Assembly (NCBI GenBank): GCA_036417435.1
Contig: CM070899.1
Location: 149,000,237 to 149,064,236 of the forward strand
Length of the DNA: 64,000 nucleotides
From: Inia geoffrensis
Taxonomy: Eukaryota > Chordata > Mammalia > Artiodactyla > Iniidae
Direction: 5' to 3'
Both the position numbers and the translations under genes were made by a program. This document shows, piece by piece, positions 11,361 through 23,480 of this stretch (positions are counted from its first letter, which is position 1; each line of letters starts with the position of its first letter). Under the pieces are notes generated by a model, which ran no database searches, was not told where the DNA came from, and saw nothing but the letters and a program-made list of their open reading frames with translations.

Positions 11361-12345
11361 TTTCATCCTCTTCGTGTATTCTGTGGCTATTTTGCAGCCA
11401 CACCATATCTCTGTCCATCAACTGCAGACTAGAGACTCAGGCAGTCTCACTGTTGAAAGAAGCACCAAGTAATTCACAGTTGTAGTATTGAGGGACACCT
11501 CAGGCCAAAAATAGGCCAGGTTTGTGCCCAGGAAGCCAACCCAAGAGACATGGCCTCCTCTGCTTACAGGGCAGAACTGAGACCTCCAAACCCCAGAAAA
11601 TACAAGATGCATCTTGTACCTTGAAGGCCTGGAGTAAGAGTTGAAACAGGAGCTATCTATCTCTAATGGGCATATTCTGGGAGGCTCTTACGAGTGAAGT
11701 GAATCACTCCACAAAGCATTCCCCTCTCATACTGCTCACAGTTCCATGGTTTGAATGTATAGTGAGATGCAGGTCAAGGTCATGGTTATTTGCAGGGCTG
11801 GATATTATCCCCAAGTCAGTCAGCCATTCATGCAAAGAATTTCTCCAGGCATGTTAGTCTAACTTAAACTGACTTAATCAACTAAATTTTCTCTGAGTTT
11901 CCTCCCATCTACGAGAGGGAGGAGTTTTCAAATTCACTTCGAAATAATAGTCTTTAGAAATCAATTCCTCTCAATTATTTTAGCAAACTCCTAGAAACAT
12001 ACGCCATTTAAACAAGCTGCATCTAGTACATTATTGGAGACAAAGATGGTGGCATGCACCATATCCAGTGGAATAAATCCAGTTACAAATTCGGCTCTGC
12101 AAGACCAATATCATCCTCATCTTACTATAAGGTAATTAAAATGCAGAGAATTTAACTTACCTAACTAAGGTGTGGCAGAATCCAGGTTCAAGCCCAGGGT
12201 TTACTCCAAGCCCAATGCTCTAACATATCATAAAGCTTTGCCTTTAAATGGGCAAAGTCTGGAAATTTCAAACTCTTATTTAAAGGGCTTGCTTTTCATG
12301 ACTTATATATAAGGCAAGTGATTACAGAAGGCCCATCCACTATGG
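11361..12345. other. Intergenic sequence with an old MIR fragment
   Basis: Mostly unique sequence. Around 12115-12240 there is a weak antisense MIR ('ggtaattaaaatgcagagaatttaac...tccaggttcaagcccaggg'). No coding signal was seen. Confidence 0.45.
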
Positions 12346-12560
12346 TAGTGGTTCTTAACTGTGGGGAGATTCTGCTTCCTAGGGGACATTTGCCAATGTC
12401 TGGAAACATTTTTGGCTATCACTACTGGGAAGGTGCTCCTGGCATCTAGTGGGAAAGAGCAGGGATGCTGCTAAACAGTCTGCACCACACAGGCCAGGCT
12501 CCCACGATAAAGAATTATATGCGCTAAAACGACAAGCGTGCTCAGCGCGAGAAACCCTAT
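12346..12560 (+). mobile_element. MER20 DNA transposon relic
   Basis: It starts 'tagtggttcttaactgtgggg' and contains 'ggacatttgccaatgtctggaaacatttttggctatca' and 'ctggcatctagtgggaaagagcagggatgctgctaaac'. It ends near 'gagaaaccct'. Length and block order fit the ~220-bp nonautonomous hAT element MER20. Confidence 0.9.
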
Positions 12561-13799
12561 GCTGTGGTATAGGGAGATGGGAAATGAAGAAGGGAAGGGT
12601 TGAGGAGGAACCCATCTGAATTAATACGTACAAAAGTTGACTATAGATGCTCTCTTTCCTTTCCATGCTTTTTTTTTTTTTTTTAAACCCGGGCTTGAAG
12701 ACAATTATATACCACTGCTGTTACAAAGTGTAAACAACGCAAACCAGCTATTCGACTTTGAGGTCCTGCAACCCAGATTCTGCCTGGGGAAGGGCAGAGA
12801 TGCAAAGTTTCCAAGTTGAAAACTCACATGGTCTTCCCAATCTGCAAGCTGTGAAGCCCGAGGATGAACGGTGAGGGGAGAAGGCCATGGCAAAGACTCA
12901 CTTCCAGAGAGCTGAAAATCCAAATGTGTATATACATATGCTACAGTTTTCCAAATGGTTGGAGTTGATGTTGTGATCGGCAAAACACAAGTTCATTTTA
13001 AAACACTACTGAGTGCATTGGCATTGTTTATCTTTTTAGTCAGTGAATTAAATAAATTATTATGATAGCAGATCAGGGGTGATTGCTACTGACCTACAAG
13101 CATTTTGTAGAAGTATACCACCAGGGTAGTGCCTGAAATGTCACTGAACCCAATATGGAAACCATCACCAGTCCTGGAGAGATTGATACCTGTCCCTGTC
13201 CTAGGAGAGAGAGAGCAGAGTTGATTTTAGTTAGTGGAGCATTTTTTTCTGATTAACTCTGATATCAAATTAGACTCTGGGACGATAACCAAGTCTGAGA
13301 ATTCTAAATGGCTGGCTTTGCAGATTCTCAGAAGAACTCTGAGCCCAGTCTGCAAGGTAGAGAGCTGGGGATGCACCCCACCTTGGCTGATAACCTCAAC
13401 CCTGACCCCAGTCCACTCATGCAGCATCTTCCCCCATTGAGAAATGGCCTTCCTAGCCATTCCCTGGCAGGAGCCTTCATTTCCTGGGAATAAATGTCCT
13501 GTCCCACAACTACATGAAGGTGAGAATTTAATTGAGAGATAGAAGGAAAGAAAGGAACTAGATTTGGAAATAATAGCCTCACATAAATATCAGAGTAAAA
13601 TCAATCAGGTGATTTCATAACACCTGAAACTTAAATAATCCCACTTAGGAAATATTCCTAAAAATCTTGACAAATCATCTGCCATGCATGAGAGTAGTTT
13701 GGAAACTCACAGCCAACCAGTGTGCTCTGACATCCGGAACATGGCTCAGGCTCCGTGTGTGGCCCCAGGTATGGCTCCTCCAGCACCTTGGGGACTGTG
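12561..13799. other. Intergenic sequence, no gene recognised
   Basis: Unique sequence with a short T run near 12668. Overlapping open frames on both strands near 13.2-13.6 kb have no recognisable domains, and their mutual overlap argues against coding. Confidence 0.5.
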
Positions 13800-13985
13800 T
13801 GGAATAGTGGACAGCTCAGGTCCACAGTCCACTTGACCTGGATCAAATCCCAGCTCTGACTCAGACAAGTCAAGTGATCACAAACCTACTTAACTACACT
13901 GTCTCAGTTTTTCTCCAGTATAAAATGGGGCCAATAGATCTACCCACAGGATTTTTATGAAGGTAATGTGTGTTTAACCGAGTGT
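13800..13985 (+). mobile_element. MIR-type SINE relic
   Basis: Sense MIR order: 'ggaatagtggacag', 'gatcaaatcccagctctgac', 'tctcagtttttctccagtataaaatggggccaata', then 'ttatgaaggtaatg'. Diverged but in the right order. Confidence 0.7.
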
Positions 13986-14354
13986 CCTCAAGTCTTGTAG
14001 CAGGCAGGAATCACCCTTTCCATTAACATAGAAAAAAGAGTCAAAGTTCACCCACCCCACAGGGAGAGGGAAGTCGGGGCTACCTCCAGAACTTTAAGGA
14101 TCCTGGGAACTGGTGTGGGGGGGTGGACACATAGATTTTGCCGTCACTTCCTGCACCATATGCTTATTTCTGCTCCTTCTGGGTCCTCCCTCTGCGTGAA
14201 TTCCCAGTCATCCTGCTGGGTAGCCCACACCAGTGGCTGCTGTCCTTTCACTACCCAGCTCCACCTCAGCCTGAAACGGCCCCCTTTTCCTTCATTCCCA
14301 CAGCTCAGCTAACTCAAGGCTGGGTGTGCAGCAGAGTCGACTAAGAGTTTGGAG

Positions 14355-14568
14355 CAGAGTTTCTCATACTTAGCACTAGTGACATTTGGGACTGAATAGC
14401 TCTTTGTTGCGAGGCAGACCTGTGCCATGGAGAATGTTTAGTTGCATCTTTGGGTCATGACTCACTAGATGCCAGTAGCGCTCCCCCGCCCAGTCACGGC
14501 AACCCCAAATGTCTCCCGACGACATTGCCAAATGCATGGAGGACAAAATCGCCTCCCCCTGAAAACCA
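14355..14568 (-). mobile_element. MER20 DNA transposon relic, inverted
   Basis: Reverse-orientation MER20 blocks: 'cagagtttctcatacttagcactagtgacattt', 'ctcactagatgccagtagcgctccc', 'aaatgtctcccgacgacattgccaaatgcatgg', and the end 'caaaatcgcctccccctgaaaacca'. Confidence 0.88.
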
Positions 14569-16139
14569 TTTCTTTGGAGGCAACAGTGGAGGGATGAGAC
14601 TGTGGCATAAGGGAAAACTAACACAGGTTGATACTTACTATCTTCTACTATTAAGTAGTAGGGCTCTTCCCCCTGAGTCCCTGGATGCTTCTTCTGATCT
14701 CTTCTCCATCCCTCCTTCCGTGCAAGCCACACCCTCCATCTGCCTCTGCTCCAGCCTGTTGTAGAGTAATTTCACCCTTTCTTACTCTCTGCCCACTCTT
14801 ACCTAGACAAGCCCATATTTCATGATCAGCAACCCCATCAAATTGTTTTCCTAAAAAAGAAAGCCCTTCTCCTCTTCAACAGAATTCTTGTGCGGTTGTG
14901 AGCAGCAGACCCAGGCTGCCTTTAACATAGCACTCCCATCCCCATCGACCAATGGAAACTGCCCAGCTCAGTGTGTGGCACAGAGCAGCCCTCTGTAGAT
15001 GACGGCTGTCAACACCGTGACCGCTGGCATTGGATCTGACGGCAGTCATACATGTACATCAGCCTCTTCATTTATCCTACCGGGTGCCCTTCGAAGAGGG
15101 TCTGAGTCAGTTCTTCTTGACTCTGGAATTGGCTTGTGGTGGGCGGTTCATTAAAAGCAGGTTTTCTCCTTCCATCCCTGCATCACTGAGAGTCCCAGGG
15201 AAGCGGAGTTTCCAGTAATGACAATGTCTTCTGTTTAAGCCAGAAAGTAATATATTCTATAATATTCCTATTGAGGGTGTGCGTGTGTGAGAGAGAGAGG
15301 AGGGGGTGGCAGGGAGCTGTGGGTCGGAGGGCAGGGAGGTTTTAAGGGGAACACAGGCTGCCAATTGAACAAGGAGAGGATTTAACACCCACTGCACCTC
15401 CAGAGGCTCGTTTCCCTCTTTTTCTGAAGCTCAGCTCAAGGGCACACTGCGGATGCTATGGCCGTGCAAGGCCTCACCGTCCTTGCCTTATGGTTTCAGT
15501 TTCACAGGTTTAAGTGTCTCCCTTTGCCAATAACATTTCCCCTGCTGCTTATGTCCTTTCCATCTGACTTGTATCGATCGCTTTCTCCCGGTCCTGAAGT
15601 TATAAAATCTGCAGTAGTTCGTGTCCCCCATCCTGGCCCTCGGCCTCAATAGCAGTCCTACCTTGGTAGATCAGGCCAGGTCTTCCACGTGGAGGCCTCT
15701 GACATCACACCTGCCTGGCCAGAGATCCTAAAATTGGCAGAGTCGGAAGTGCAGAACCGAAGCATCTAACTCTCCCTGCTCATCTAACAGGTGAGGAAAT
15801 AAAGCTCAAGAGAGATATAAGAACTTGCCCAGTGCCGCCCAGTTCCACCCAGATAGTTAGTACAGAGCTAGGACTTGAGCTCATGACTTTTTATGCCTGA
15901 TTCACATTAGAACAGTTTCCTCTATTCTTCATTCCGTTTTGGAAGCAAAGTTCCCTGTTTACTCTGGAATAATCTGGGGGCTGCCGCAATACACGCAGCG
16001 CTCTTAATTTGGTTGCGTATTCCAAGGGACTCGAGTGACATTTGGGGTCTTTAGGGGCTCGACCACCCTGGGGGTAACCCCAACGTGTCAGCAATTCCAG
16101 CCAAAGCTCTTTCTGCCAACACAATCACGTGTCTTCATC
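14569..16139. other. Intergenic sequence with a MIR fragment
   Basis: Unique sequence. A GA/GT-rich patch lies at 15275-15310. An antisense MIR fragment spans about 15780-15895 ('aggtgaggaaataaagctcaagagag...cttgcccagtg...gagctaggacttgagctc'). No gene was recognised. Confidence 0.5.
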
Positions 16140-16720
16140 TGCCAGATTCTTACATAGAGTTTATTGCTGTTTCAATCGCTGGGACAGTCCATCTTGCTTT
16201 ACAAGGAGAGGTGTGCTTCTGAAAAAGTTGTACATCGGGTGAAAACTTGATTCATAAGTGCTCTGGGTCCAAATCTCCTTTTTAAAAATTCCCACTGAGG
16301 GGTAGCCAAGGCGGCAGCTTTTGCTGGAGGAGGCATCTGCAGTTAATACAGTAGGATTTTTAAATGAAATCCCATTTTCATTGACTTATAATTCCCAGGA
16401 AGCATTAATGAATGCCTCTTCATTTCTGATTGATCTCTAATGGATGGTAGCTCTTAACACTTTGGCCTTTTGGTTTCCTCTTCTCTTTCCCTAAAATAAG
16501 CAGTTTGTGATCTATCAGGACACATTTAAATACCCAGGGAGGGAAGCTGCGGGGTGGGGGCTGTTATTAGATGGTTGTTATTTAAACATAATTTTGTGAT
16601 GGTGCCAAATCCCTCTTTAAGCCTAAGGCCTGTTATGTAATAAAAAGAATTGCCTTTTAATTGGCCTGTTGGTAACTGTGGATTGTTTTTTCTGCCTTCC
16701 TTGGGAGGCAGTGGGGTACA
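16140..16720. promoter_or_regulatory. Candidate conserved noncoding element
   Basis: This unique stretch has the look of a developmental enhancer. It is repeat-free, with several homeodomain-type AT cores in mixed-composition sequence: GCATTAATGAATG near 16402, GATTGATCTCTAATGGATGG near 16427, TTTAAACATAATTTTG near 16580 and CTTTTAATTGGCC near 16652. It lies about 33 kb beyond the NTRK3 stop codon. The call rests on appearance only; cross-species alignment is needed to support it. Confidence 0.3.
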
Positions 16721-16734
16721 CCGGAACAATACAC

Positions 16735-16870
16735 TGAGTCAATCCCGGTAATCAAGGTATGAAACGTTGCTGTTTATTTGTTTTGTCATTTAGGGTAAAT
16801 CATTTAACAGCTCTGTCCCTCGATGTTCCCACCTGTAAAATGGGATTGTTGTGATGATCATATGGCTATA
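16735..16870 (+). mobile_element. MIR-type SINE relic
   Basis: Sense MIR core: 'gtcatttagggtaaatcatttaacagctctgtccctcgatgttcccacctgtaaaatgggattgttgtgatgatca'. Confidence 0.7.
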
Positions 16871-17239
16871 GAGCCTCCCTGTTTCTTTTCCTCTTGGCCT
16901 TTCTTTTATTTCTCAAGGCAAGAAATGCTAAAAGTAACCAGTGTTGTTTAGGGATAGGGTGCTCCTAGACCACCTGCTGCCCTGTCCCCAGTTGAGACTT
17001 GTTGGCATCACCATGTGACCCAGTGCTGGCCTTCAGGGTCAGTCACTGCCTCCCCTGGCAAGGTCCTTTCTCCATGTGAGTGTGTTCTGTACCCCTGCTC
17101 TGGGATCATTGTCGAAACATCTGCAGAACCCCAAACACAAGGGGCAGTTTCAAGGTGCCCCAGCCTTTGCACATACCATGCCCACCACCCAGAGCCTCTT
17201 CCCACTTTGTCCATTCTGCAAACCCCTTTCAGGAAAGAC

Positions 17240-17540
17240 TGACTTCAGAAAAGTCTCAGCACAAGCACCACCTCACCTATGAAACCTTTCCTGAACAATG
17301 CCCTTTCCCAGCCAACTTGATCTTTCCCCCAAGACTTATGAACAGGGGTCCGATCATGGGTTCCGTAAACCTCTACTGAGCTTTCTTGTGGGCACATCTG
17401 TCTCTTCAGCTAGTTGGTTGAGCTCCTTATGCAGAATGACCTTGACTTATTCAACATGTTTCCCTGGTATCTAACATTGTGTCTGACACTAGGTGCTCAG
17501 TAAATGTTTGTGAATGACTGACTGACTGAATGAATGAATT
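17240..17540 (+). mobile_element. L2 3'-end relic
   Basis: It contains the L2 3' pattern 'cacctatgaaacctttcctgaacaatgccc' followed by 'tctgacactaggtgctcagtaaatgtttgtgaatgactgactgactgaatgaatgaa'. The short tandem end is typical of L2. Confidence 0.7.
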
Positions 17541-17572
17541 AGTGTTAAGCTAAAGCTGATGGCCAAGCAGGG

Positions 17573-17979
17573 TGTGCTGGATTGAACAGTGTCCCCCAAA
17601 ACTCTATCCACCTAAAACCTGAGAATGTGGTCTTATTTGGAAATAGGATCTTTAGAGATAGAATCAAGTTAAAATTAGGTCATACTGGATTGGGATGGGA
17701 CATCACCTAATGACCAGTGTCCTTATAAGAAGAAGGAAATCTGAACAAAGACGCATGCACAGAGGGAGAGTGGCCATGTGAAGACTCAGGAAGAAGCCAA
17801 GAAATGCCAAGGAAGAGACAAGGGAGGATTCTTCCCTAGACCTTTCAGAGGGAGCACTGCCCTGCAGCCCACTTGATTTTGAATTTTCAGCCTCCAGAAC
17901 TGTGAAGGGGTAAATTTCTGTTGTCATAAGGCACCAAGCTCATGATAATTTGTTAAAGCAGCCCTAGGCAACTAATACG
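17573..17979 (+). mobile_element. MLT1-type LTR (ERVL-MaLR), solitary
   Basis: It starts 'tgtgctggattgaacagtgtcccccaaa' and contains 'gtggtcttatttggaaataggatcttt', 'tgtccttataagaagaaggaaat' and 'cctccagaactgtgaaggggtaaatttctgttgt'. It ends at 'ggcaactaatac'. This is the expected order of an ancient MLT1 LTR. No internal viral sequence flanks it, so it is a solitary LTR with no coding capacity. Confidence 0.88.
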
Positions 17980-18269
17980 TAGGGTCAAGATATGTCTCTA
18001 GGCTATTGAAGAAATAGGTGGAAGGGTTTCTCCAGCCCAATGTCTTTTCATTGGGTAAAAATACAGCTGGTAACCAAACCCAACACACCCAAGTTTTTCT
18101 AACAGCTAAAGCGCTGTTCTTTCCATAGCACACCCTACCTGGACCTCCTACAGCCAGTGAGAAGGTGGGAGGCTTCCAGAATACCTCTCATATCTGCAGT
18201 TCCTCCTTTTCCCTCACAGCTGGGGAGACAGCTAAGCTTCTGGGGTGCTTCTGCTTGGACCATTTTCTG

Positions 18270-18445
18270 GTATCTTCATGGGTGATCTTGGGCATGTTAC
18301 TTAATTTCCTTGGGACTTAAGTCCCTCACCTGCCCAATAGTTACCTCATGGGAATGTTGTGAGAATTAAATGAGTTATTACAAAGAAATCTCTTACGGAA
18401 TGTGATAAGGGCTCAATACATGTGATCATTAGTTCTGTAGCATCA
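18270..18445 (+). mobile_element. MIR-type SINE relic
   Basis: Sense MIR: 'gatcttgggcatgttacttaatttccttgggacttaag...tagttacctcatgggaatgttgtgagaattaaatgagttatta' and the tail 'gggctcaatacatgtgatcatta'. Confidence 0.8.
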
Positions 18446-20445
18446 TCATCATTATGCTTTTTCTCAACTTCCAAGTCCAGGCCACCCCAACCTGTACCCT
18501 GGTGCACAAACACACCATCCCGAGAACACCCAGCATTTTGACTTCCAACCTCCTTGACGCCCAACTCCAGGCAGAAGTTATAGTTTGAATAATGTGACAT
18601 TGCCTACATAAAATTGTTTCCGACCTACAAAATATGGGACTTTCATATGGTTTGATTTCATAGATGCCAACTCTTTTTGTTCTTAAAATGGAGAGACATA
18701 AACAAAGGTACCTTGCTAGCCTTCCAGAAGAGAAATTTTTAAATAATTAAAAAAAATTTTTTTTTAATCCAGCTGGAAAGAGTGATAGAACTGTATGCCC
18801 TTTACAGACTCCCCTGGCAAGGAGGGAGTGGGCCCCCAGGGAATGGAGTCCCTCTGAGAGGAAATAGGTCCCAGAGCCCCTCTGTATGATGGAAGACAAG
18901 CCCAGGAGTGAGGACACTCCATGTCCAGGTGGTCTAACATGAGATTTGGCCCAGAGCAATAGTTAGCACTTTGGCTTCGAAAGAACAAGGAGGAGGACGA
19001 CTTGAAAGTCATGAGACAAAGAGGATTTATCCTCAGAACCCCCGAGCGGTCCTCTTCTGCTCTCTAAGAAGGGCCCCAGTTGACACAGGGCAGGTGGGCA
19101 GGGCCGCCTTCTCTGGCTCCTAACTCAGCGCCTTTGAAGCGGGCTCAGATCTGCTCTTTCTCCCAGAAAGCCCCTGCTGCCTCCGTCCCCGCCTCCACCC
19201 CCATGTTAGTACTTCCTTAGCACCCTGCCAGCAAGAAAAGCTATTTAAACAGCTCCTGCTGACACAGCAAGTCTTCCCCTTCCATTGAGGAGTCTCTCTG
19301 CTTCTGACAATGGCATAGCTGGGTGTGGGGTCCTGCCCAGCTGGATGCAAAGATGCCGGGCCTCTGACTTTGCTCTGTCCAAGCCCTGCCAGCCCATGGT
19401 CTCCCATGTCTGCCAGCACTGAGGGAGGTGGGGAAGGGGCGGTGGGCTACATGGGACTGTAGGATCAGACTGCCTAGGACTCCAGCAATCCCAGTCTCCT
19501 TGGCTTTGACTTTCCACATTGATGCAGAAGGAACCACCCCTGGATGTGTTATTAAAGGACTCCGTTGACATCTACTCCATCAGCAAAACCCATTCTCCCC
19601 ACTTTACTGCACTGAAACGCAATAGATGTGCTCACAGAGGCATCATTATTAATTGATTCCTTGACTCTTTGGTGTATTCATCCAAATGGCTATAACTAAT
19701 ATGTATCAGACACCTATCCTAGAGAAGGCCCTATTTTGAGTTTCCTGTGGTCTCAATGTCTTTTGCCATGGGAAGTACCAGTACATTAGGGTTGGATAGA
19801 ATTGACAAGCACTGACCCAGGGTTGGAGAATGTCTGCAATGGTGAGTCTTGGTGGCATGTGACTCTGCACTAGCGAAAAAGAGGAGCCCTGTCAAGTTAG
19901 GGCAACGTGAAAGAACAGAGTATTTGTGTATCTGTGGGGATGGGGATGGCAAAAAGGGAAGGAGCCAGCTAAGGTTACTGAAAATTGCTAAAATATTGTT
20001 CAGTCTCTGGTCCTGTTTGGCATCCACCAGCAATGCTGGAGTCTGGACCATGTAGTGGACTTTTGGAGCCTGACCAGCCATAGTCTCATCTAAGTGAAAT
20101 TAATGCCTGCACCCACTCAAGGGTCAGGTTAGGCAGCCATATGTTGTATCCCACGATCCCTTCCCCTAACGCAGCGGATTGCTCCAGGGCGAGCACCTAA
20201 CAAGGGTGGTCCTTCCATACACCTGGCATGAATGAAAAAATAAGCTGAGACAATTAGAATTCTTTTTGTCCGACTGGGACACACGGAAAGATGGAGCACA
20301 TCACAGCAGAAAGCAGGATGGAATGAAATATGGAAATATAGTCAGATTATCGATGAGCTTTGTGCAAGCCAAACGCATGAGGCCCCGGCAGTGATGAGAA
20401 AGCAAGGGAGAGTGAAAGGAGCAGATCCCCAGAGACGAGCCAGGG
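18446..20445. other. Intergenic sequence, no gene recognised
   Basis: Unique sequence of mixed composition. Open frames near 19.1-19.6 kb overlap in three registers and have no recognisable domains. An A/T run lies at 18739-18767. Confidence 0.5.
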
Positions 20446-20626
20446 TTGGGGAGAAAAGGAGGAAGAAAAAAGGAGGGGCGAGGAGGACAGGGAAGGGAAG
20501 AGGGGGAGAGAGGACAAGAGAGAGGTGGGGGGACAGGGGAAGGAAGGAAAGAGAAGGAGGACCATGCCGCAGCCACATGAGAGGAGAAAGTGGGAAAGAG
20601 AGAGAGAGAGGAAGAGAGAGAGAGGC
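20446..20626 (+). repeat. Polypurine (GA-rich) tract
   Basis: About 180 bp of nearly pure purine on the plus strand (GGAGGAAG, GGGGAAGG, GAGAGAGA units) with only a few pyrimidine breaks, ending in two (GA)n runs at 20596-20626. The Ser/Leu/Pro-rich minus-strand frames across it are composition artefacts. Confidence 0.88.
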
Positions 20627-22244
20627 CTGAAGCTGTTTGCATCTATGATGTGCCTTCATTTCTTCCTCTAGTTCCCAGGGAGAAAACCACGTAGCTTTAC
20701 TAACTCCCTTTTCTGAGATTTCTGGTCCTTGCATCCAGAAAGCACCCACAAAAGCAGACTCTACAAGATGAACATGCCATTCCCCCGGTGCTGGAAAATT
20801 ACGGAATGTCGTAAGTCCTGGTGCCCAGTGCCTCTTCTGGAGTCCTCAGGGCCGGCTGCATTTCAGGGTGCAAATATTTGCCGTCTTGAGGAAAAGAACC
20901 TGTGCATATACTGTATGTCCTCCAGCACCCTCAGCAGGGCCAAAGGTAGCACCTGTAATCCAACACATAAATATTCACACTACATGGATAACCTCGCCTC
21001 AGGTAAGGTCACATTTTTGCAGCAAAGTGAGTTCAGATCAGGTCAGGTTTTGCTGCTAATTAAGTTACGAAAAAAGTTTCCATTTTCTGAGCTCTTTCAG
21101 AATTGCAGATAAGGAATTGTGAGCCTGTTGTGTTTGCCAGGGAAATACCAAGCTCACTGTCTGGGGCCTTCTTTAAAGCAAAACGAGGAGGCCCTGTGGA
21201 TGCCCATTTGGGCCGTCGAGGTGATGGCTACACAGCAAGCAGCCAGAGACCTTGGAGTATGGCCAACACCCCGCTGGCAGCACCGTTCTGGCTTGGAGAG
21301 CTCAGGCCTCTGGTGATTCACTGCCCGTCCATGTGCACTCATCTCCCTTGACCTTCCAGCAGAGCGATGCCTCTTCTCACAAGATTCAGCAAATCCAGCC
21401 CCCAGGGAACTGGTCAAGAGTCACTGGCCTTGTGCCAATGGACCTCATTAAGCACTGCCTGCTGTGGGAGCTTGGGGCTTCCTGGAGCTGCCTCACCCTC
21501 CCTCGTTCCCAAGGCCATTGCTTTATTAGGTTTACTCACCTGTATGCATCTCCCAAGGGGGACAGGCCTCATGGGGCAAGTAGCTCTTTCCGGCTAGCTC
21601 TGTGGACTGAGGTCTACCTGGTTTGTTCTGATGGGGTACTGGCGCGTGAGCCAGTGGGGTCTGCAGATTCACCTCAATTCCCCAAGCCTTAAATGAGCAC
21701 TTCTATGTGAAAGGCCCGATCTGAACACTTTGAGAGCACCTGCTGTGTGCAAGGCCCTGGTCTACACACTTCAGGGAGCTCACAGATGAATAAGACCTAG
21801 TCACTGTTTTCAAGGAAAAGCAATAACCTTCCTGTGGCTTGCTAAGTGCGAGCTACTTTACATATGTTAACACACTGACACTCATGACTCTCCCGGGAGC
21901 TCTGTGGGCTCATCTGACATTCCAGGACTGAGGCTGCTCCCCTCACCCTATATTAGCCTATAGGTGTTGTTATTTGGTGTTTGATGAGAGTTTCAGGAAG
22001 CTTCTAGGAGTGGGATGGAGAGGAAGAACAAGCATGACTTAGGCTGATGGTGAAAGGGATAGCTTCCAGCGGCTCAGCAGGGAGTACAGCCCTGCCCCAG
22101 GGGCCAGAGTAAGGTCCAGAAACAAGGCTTAGCCTGCCTGGCGTGCACCCCACTGGGAGCCTTCAGTTTCCATGACAGTTGTTTTATCAAGAACATTTAT
22201 GAAGCTAAAGAAATTGGAGGAAAACAAAAGGCAAAAATGGATTA
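20627..22244. other. Intergenic sequence with weak MIR/L2 relics
   Basis: Mostly unique. Around 21700-21935 are MIR/L2-like blocks ('gagcacctgctgtgtgcaaggccctggtct', 'gctaagtgcgagctactttacatatgttaa'). The frame at 21252-21692 has no recognisable domain, and I treat it as chance. Confidence 0.5.
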
Positions 22245-22425
22245 AGATACCCCCCACGTGCCAGGTAAGCTCATATGCATATGCTCATCTCATTCAATTG
22301 CCCCAATAACCTTGACAATCATCATTACCCTCCTTTCACAGTGGGCATACACCAAAAGCCTCAGAACACACGAGTGCCTGAGACCGTGTCACTGAACCAA
22401 GGGCTGCGTGACTCAAGTCTACCAC
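22245..22425 (-). mobile_element. MIR-type SINE relic
   Basis: Antisense MIR order: 'cacgtgccaggtaagctcatatgcatatgctcatctcattcaattgccccaataacc', 'cctcctttcacagtgggca', then 'aagggctgcgtgactcaag'. Confidence 0.65.
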
Positions 22426-22455
22426 GTCAGGATGCCATGTGGGCTGACGGGATTA

Positions 22456-22900
22456 AACAACAAATACAGGATGAACAAAAGGCAATATGTCCACACAATG
22501 GGATATATCATTAGCCATAAAAAAGAATGAAGTACTGACACTTGCTACGGAACGGATGAACCTTGACAACTTTATGTTAAACGAAAGAAGCTAGTCACAA
22601 AGGACCACGTCCTGTATGATCCTATTTATATGAAATGTCCAGAAGAGGCAAATCTATGGAGACAGAAAGATCAGCGGTAGTCAGGAAGGGGGGATGGGGC
22701 AGAAATAGGGGGTTCCCGCTGAATGGGTATGGAGCTTCTGCTTGGGATGATGAAAAAGTTCTGGAATTAGATAGCAGTGATGTTTATGCAATATCGTAAA
22801 TGTACTTAATACCTGGTATTGTACACTTTAAAATGGTTAAAATAGCACATGTTATGTGTATTTATTTTACCACAATAAAAAAATACAAAAATTTAAAAAT
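22456..22900 (+). mobile_element. L1 3'-end fragment
   Basis: Sense L1 3' end: 'caatgggatatatcattagccataaaaaagaatgaagt', 'atggaaccttgacaac'-type block, 'gatcctatttatatgaaatgtccagaagaggcaaatctatgg', and 'ggtattgtacactttaaaatggttaaaa', ending in an A-rich tail near 22880-22900. Confidence 0.9.
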
Positions 22901-23138
22901 ATCATCCACTTTTACCTTGATAGCCCAGCAGGGGTCTCGTCCCCACTTGCAGGGAGAGAAGCAGTCGCAGACATCCACAGAAGTTCCTCAATGCTCTGTC
23001 CCTCTATCACTAGCTCTGGTCAAAGTTCTACTGAAGGCCTATTATAACCCAACCCCAGCGAATGTGCAGTGGTAAAGGGAGTCTGTTCCTTTAAAAACTA
23101 ACCATCCTTCACAAACACAGAGTTTGTCCTACCCTCCT

Positions 23139-23219
23139 TGAATACATGGAAACATACACATATGAATACAGGAAAGAGATGCATATATACATATGAATAC
23201 ATGGAAACATATATGAATG
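23139..23219 (+). repeat. Short tandem duplication (GAATACATGGAAACATA units)
   Basis: Three related units begin at GAATACATGGAAACATA, GAATACAGGAAAGAGAT and GAATACATGGAAACATA, separated by CACATAT-type spacers. It is a small diverged tandem array. The frame across it is not a gene. Confidence 0.7.
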
Positions 23220-23289
23220 TGGCAAACAGGAGAATCTCATTCATTTATACTAATTACCATGACAAGAACAGCTACAAACTGAGTGGTCT

Positions 23290-23480
23290 CTGTGTGCTAG
23301 GTCAGAGGCAAGGTGCTTTTGATTACATATACATTTTGCAACAATTCAGCAAAGGTGGTATTGCCAACCCCATTTTACAGACTGGGAAACTGATCTCTCA
23401 GAGGTTAAGTGGTATGCCTGAAACTACACTGTTTCTATGTAGTACAGCAAGAATTCAAACACTTTATCCAACTTCAAGGT
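23290..23480 (-). mobile_element. MIR-type SINE relic
   Basis: Antisense MIR: 'gtgctaggtcagaggcaaggtgcttt', 'ccccattttacagactgggaaactgatctctcagaggttaagtggtatgcctgaaa', then 'cagcaagaattcaaac'. Confidence 0.8.

Noticed and set aside
17573..17979. Possible endogenous retrovirus with coding genes
   Set aside because: Only a solitary MLT1-type LTR is present. No internal region flanks it.
20301..20749. Leu/Ser/Pro-rich minus frames
   Set aside because: They are the pyrimidine complement of the GA-rich tract and show no protein features.
21252..21692. 146-codon plus-strand open frame
   Set aside because: Overlaps several alternative frames, shows no domain and has no exon context. I consider it chance.
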